The position numbers and the translations under genes are program-made. Below are positions 63,879 to 64,000 of a DNA stretch of 64,000 nt, in pieces. The notes beneath the pieces were generated by a model. The model was not told where the DNA came from. It worked only from the letters and a program-made list of their open reading frames with translations, and made no database searches. Location of the stretch: positions 22,006,501 through 22,070,500 of the forward strand of contig OZ059896.1 in NCBI GenBank assembly GCA_964057225.1, written 5' to 3'. Position 1 is the stretch's first letter. Every line of letters begins with the position of its first letter. The stretch is from Auanema rhodensis. Its lineage: Eukaryota; Nematoda; Chromadorea; Rhabditida; Rhabditidae.

Positions 63879-64000
63879 TCCTCGATTTTCACCCTGAAGA
63901 ATTAATTTTTTCGTTGAATAACATTGTCCATCGTCTTTGCCTTAAAAAAAGGAATCTAAAAACATCTACTTTTTGCTAAATTATTCTGAAATTTTTTGAA
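63879..64000. repeat. Partial monomer cut by the window edge
   Basis: The final 122 bases are the left third of a monomer with TCGTTG, CCTTAAAAAAAGG, GGAATC and ATTCTG, resembling the monomers at 51946 and 57912. Together with W1 at 63177 and 63528 (GTATCAAGCG, then CTCAGTGTAG), it looks like the start of a third copy of the segment at 50881-54306, but without the T3-like monomer that lies between them in the other two copies. Confidence 0.85.

Larger units (their letters stand above)
1..64000. repeat. 351-bp satellite DNA array, whole window
   Basis: The sequence is a continuous head-to-tail tandem array of one monomer. The landmark TCCTCGATTTTCACCC recurs every 351 bases with only five exceptions (shifts of +1, -4, +1, -1 and -1), giving 182 complete monomers and a partial one from 63879. 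All copies have the same orientation, and no unrelated DNA interrupts them. Monomer 1-351 has 112 G+C (about 32%), with long A and T tracts in offsets 80-150 and a relatively GC-rich, CpG-containing patch at offsets 251-320. Copies differ by roughly a few to some fifteen substitutions, drawn from a limited set of recurring variant positions. Megabase arrays of this kind form centromeric or pericentromeric heterochromatin in eukaryotes; that location is inferred from structure. The satellite family and species are not identified. Confidence 0.99.
40012..64000. repeat. Array domain III (W-class monomers)
   Basis: This domain holds 68 complete monomers and one partial. Its classes are W1: CCTTAAAAAAAGGAGTC, TTTGTTAAATT, GAAAACATT. 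W2: AATTGATT, AAGAAATC, TAAAGCATCATG, GTGTATTCG. W3: CTTTGCTTTG, CGAAAAAATTTTT, GTTGAT, often with a TATAGCC start. W4: AATTAATT, AAGAAATC, AAAAAAGTTTTG, GTGTATTCG. W6: GAAAACATT with GTTGTTTGT. W7: TCGTCG, GCTTTG, GTTGAG, ATCATGTTT, usually with ATATATGTTC at its end. W8: AATTGATT, AAGAAATC, ATTTTG, GTGCATTTG. The GGAGTC/GTTAAATT pair, GTTGTTTGT and GTGTATTCG were not seen in domains I and II. Monomers close to T3 of domain I also occur (40364, 44225, 51244, 57210, 60369, 62475). Confidence 0.85.

Noticed and set aside
1-64000. CRISPR array
   Set aside because: Copies are contiguous 351-bp units with no unique spacers between short repeats; the period is far too long.
1-64000. Transposon, ribosomal DNA or telomeric repeat within the array
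   Set aside because: The 351-bp phase is unbroken apart from five small indels, so there is no room for an insertion, and no other repeat motif was found.

Overview
The window is one uninterrupted block of satellite DNA. From base 1 to base 64000 it is a head-to-tail array of a single AT-rich monomer, 351 bp long (112 G+C in bases 1-351, about 32% GC), always in the same orientation. I count 182 complete monomers and a 122-bp partial one at the right edge; both array ends lie outside the window. Of the 182, 177 are exactly 351 bp and five differ (352, 347, 352, 350 and 350 bp). There is no gene, RNA gene, transposon or unique spacer: all six frames of the monomer are closed by stops. The DNA is eukaryotic nuclear heterochromatin in style, probably centromeric or pericentromeric. 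I cannot name the species; an arthropod is a guess, and a plant or other animal is not excluded.

Monomer starts (phase set at the motif TCCTCGATTTTCACCC) can be regenerated exactly: 1, 352, 703, 1054; then 1406 plus multiples of 351 to 3161; 3508 plus multiples of 351 to 40012; 40364 plus multiples of 351 to 50894; 51244 plus multiples of 351 to 56860; 57210 plus multiples of 351 to 63879. 'Offset' below means position within a monomer counted from its start.

Monomers fall into recurring variant classes, and the order of classes divides the window into three domains. Domain I (1-16143) is built from T1-T5 and contains an 11-copy run of one class and a 5-monomer higher-order repeat. Domain II (16144-40011) is built from U1-U5 and is dominated by multi-kilobase duplications: a segment of about 8 kb is followed by two further, truncated copies. 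Domain III (40012-64000) is built from W classes and contains a dimer repeated three times, a trimer repeated twice, a 6-monomer repeat and a 17-monomer (5966-bp) periodicity. Hybrid monomers mark several crossover or conversion points.

The monomer has its own architecture: an AT-tract-rich, variable left half (offsets 1-160) and a more conserved right half carrying an imperfect 51-bp dyad (264-314), a 14-bp palindrome (323-336) and a perfect 9-bp-arm palindrome that straddles the monomer junction (332 to base 2 of the next monomer). Another dyad (153-180) is perfect or mismatched depending on class. A site at offsets 31-47 matches only the first half of the CENP-B box core. All class calls come from reading diagnostic bases by eye, not from a computed alignment.
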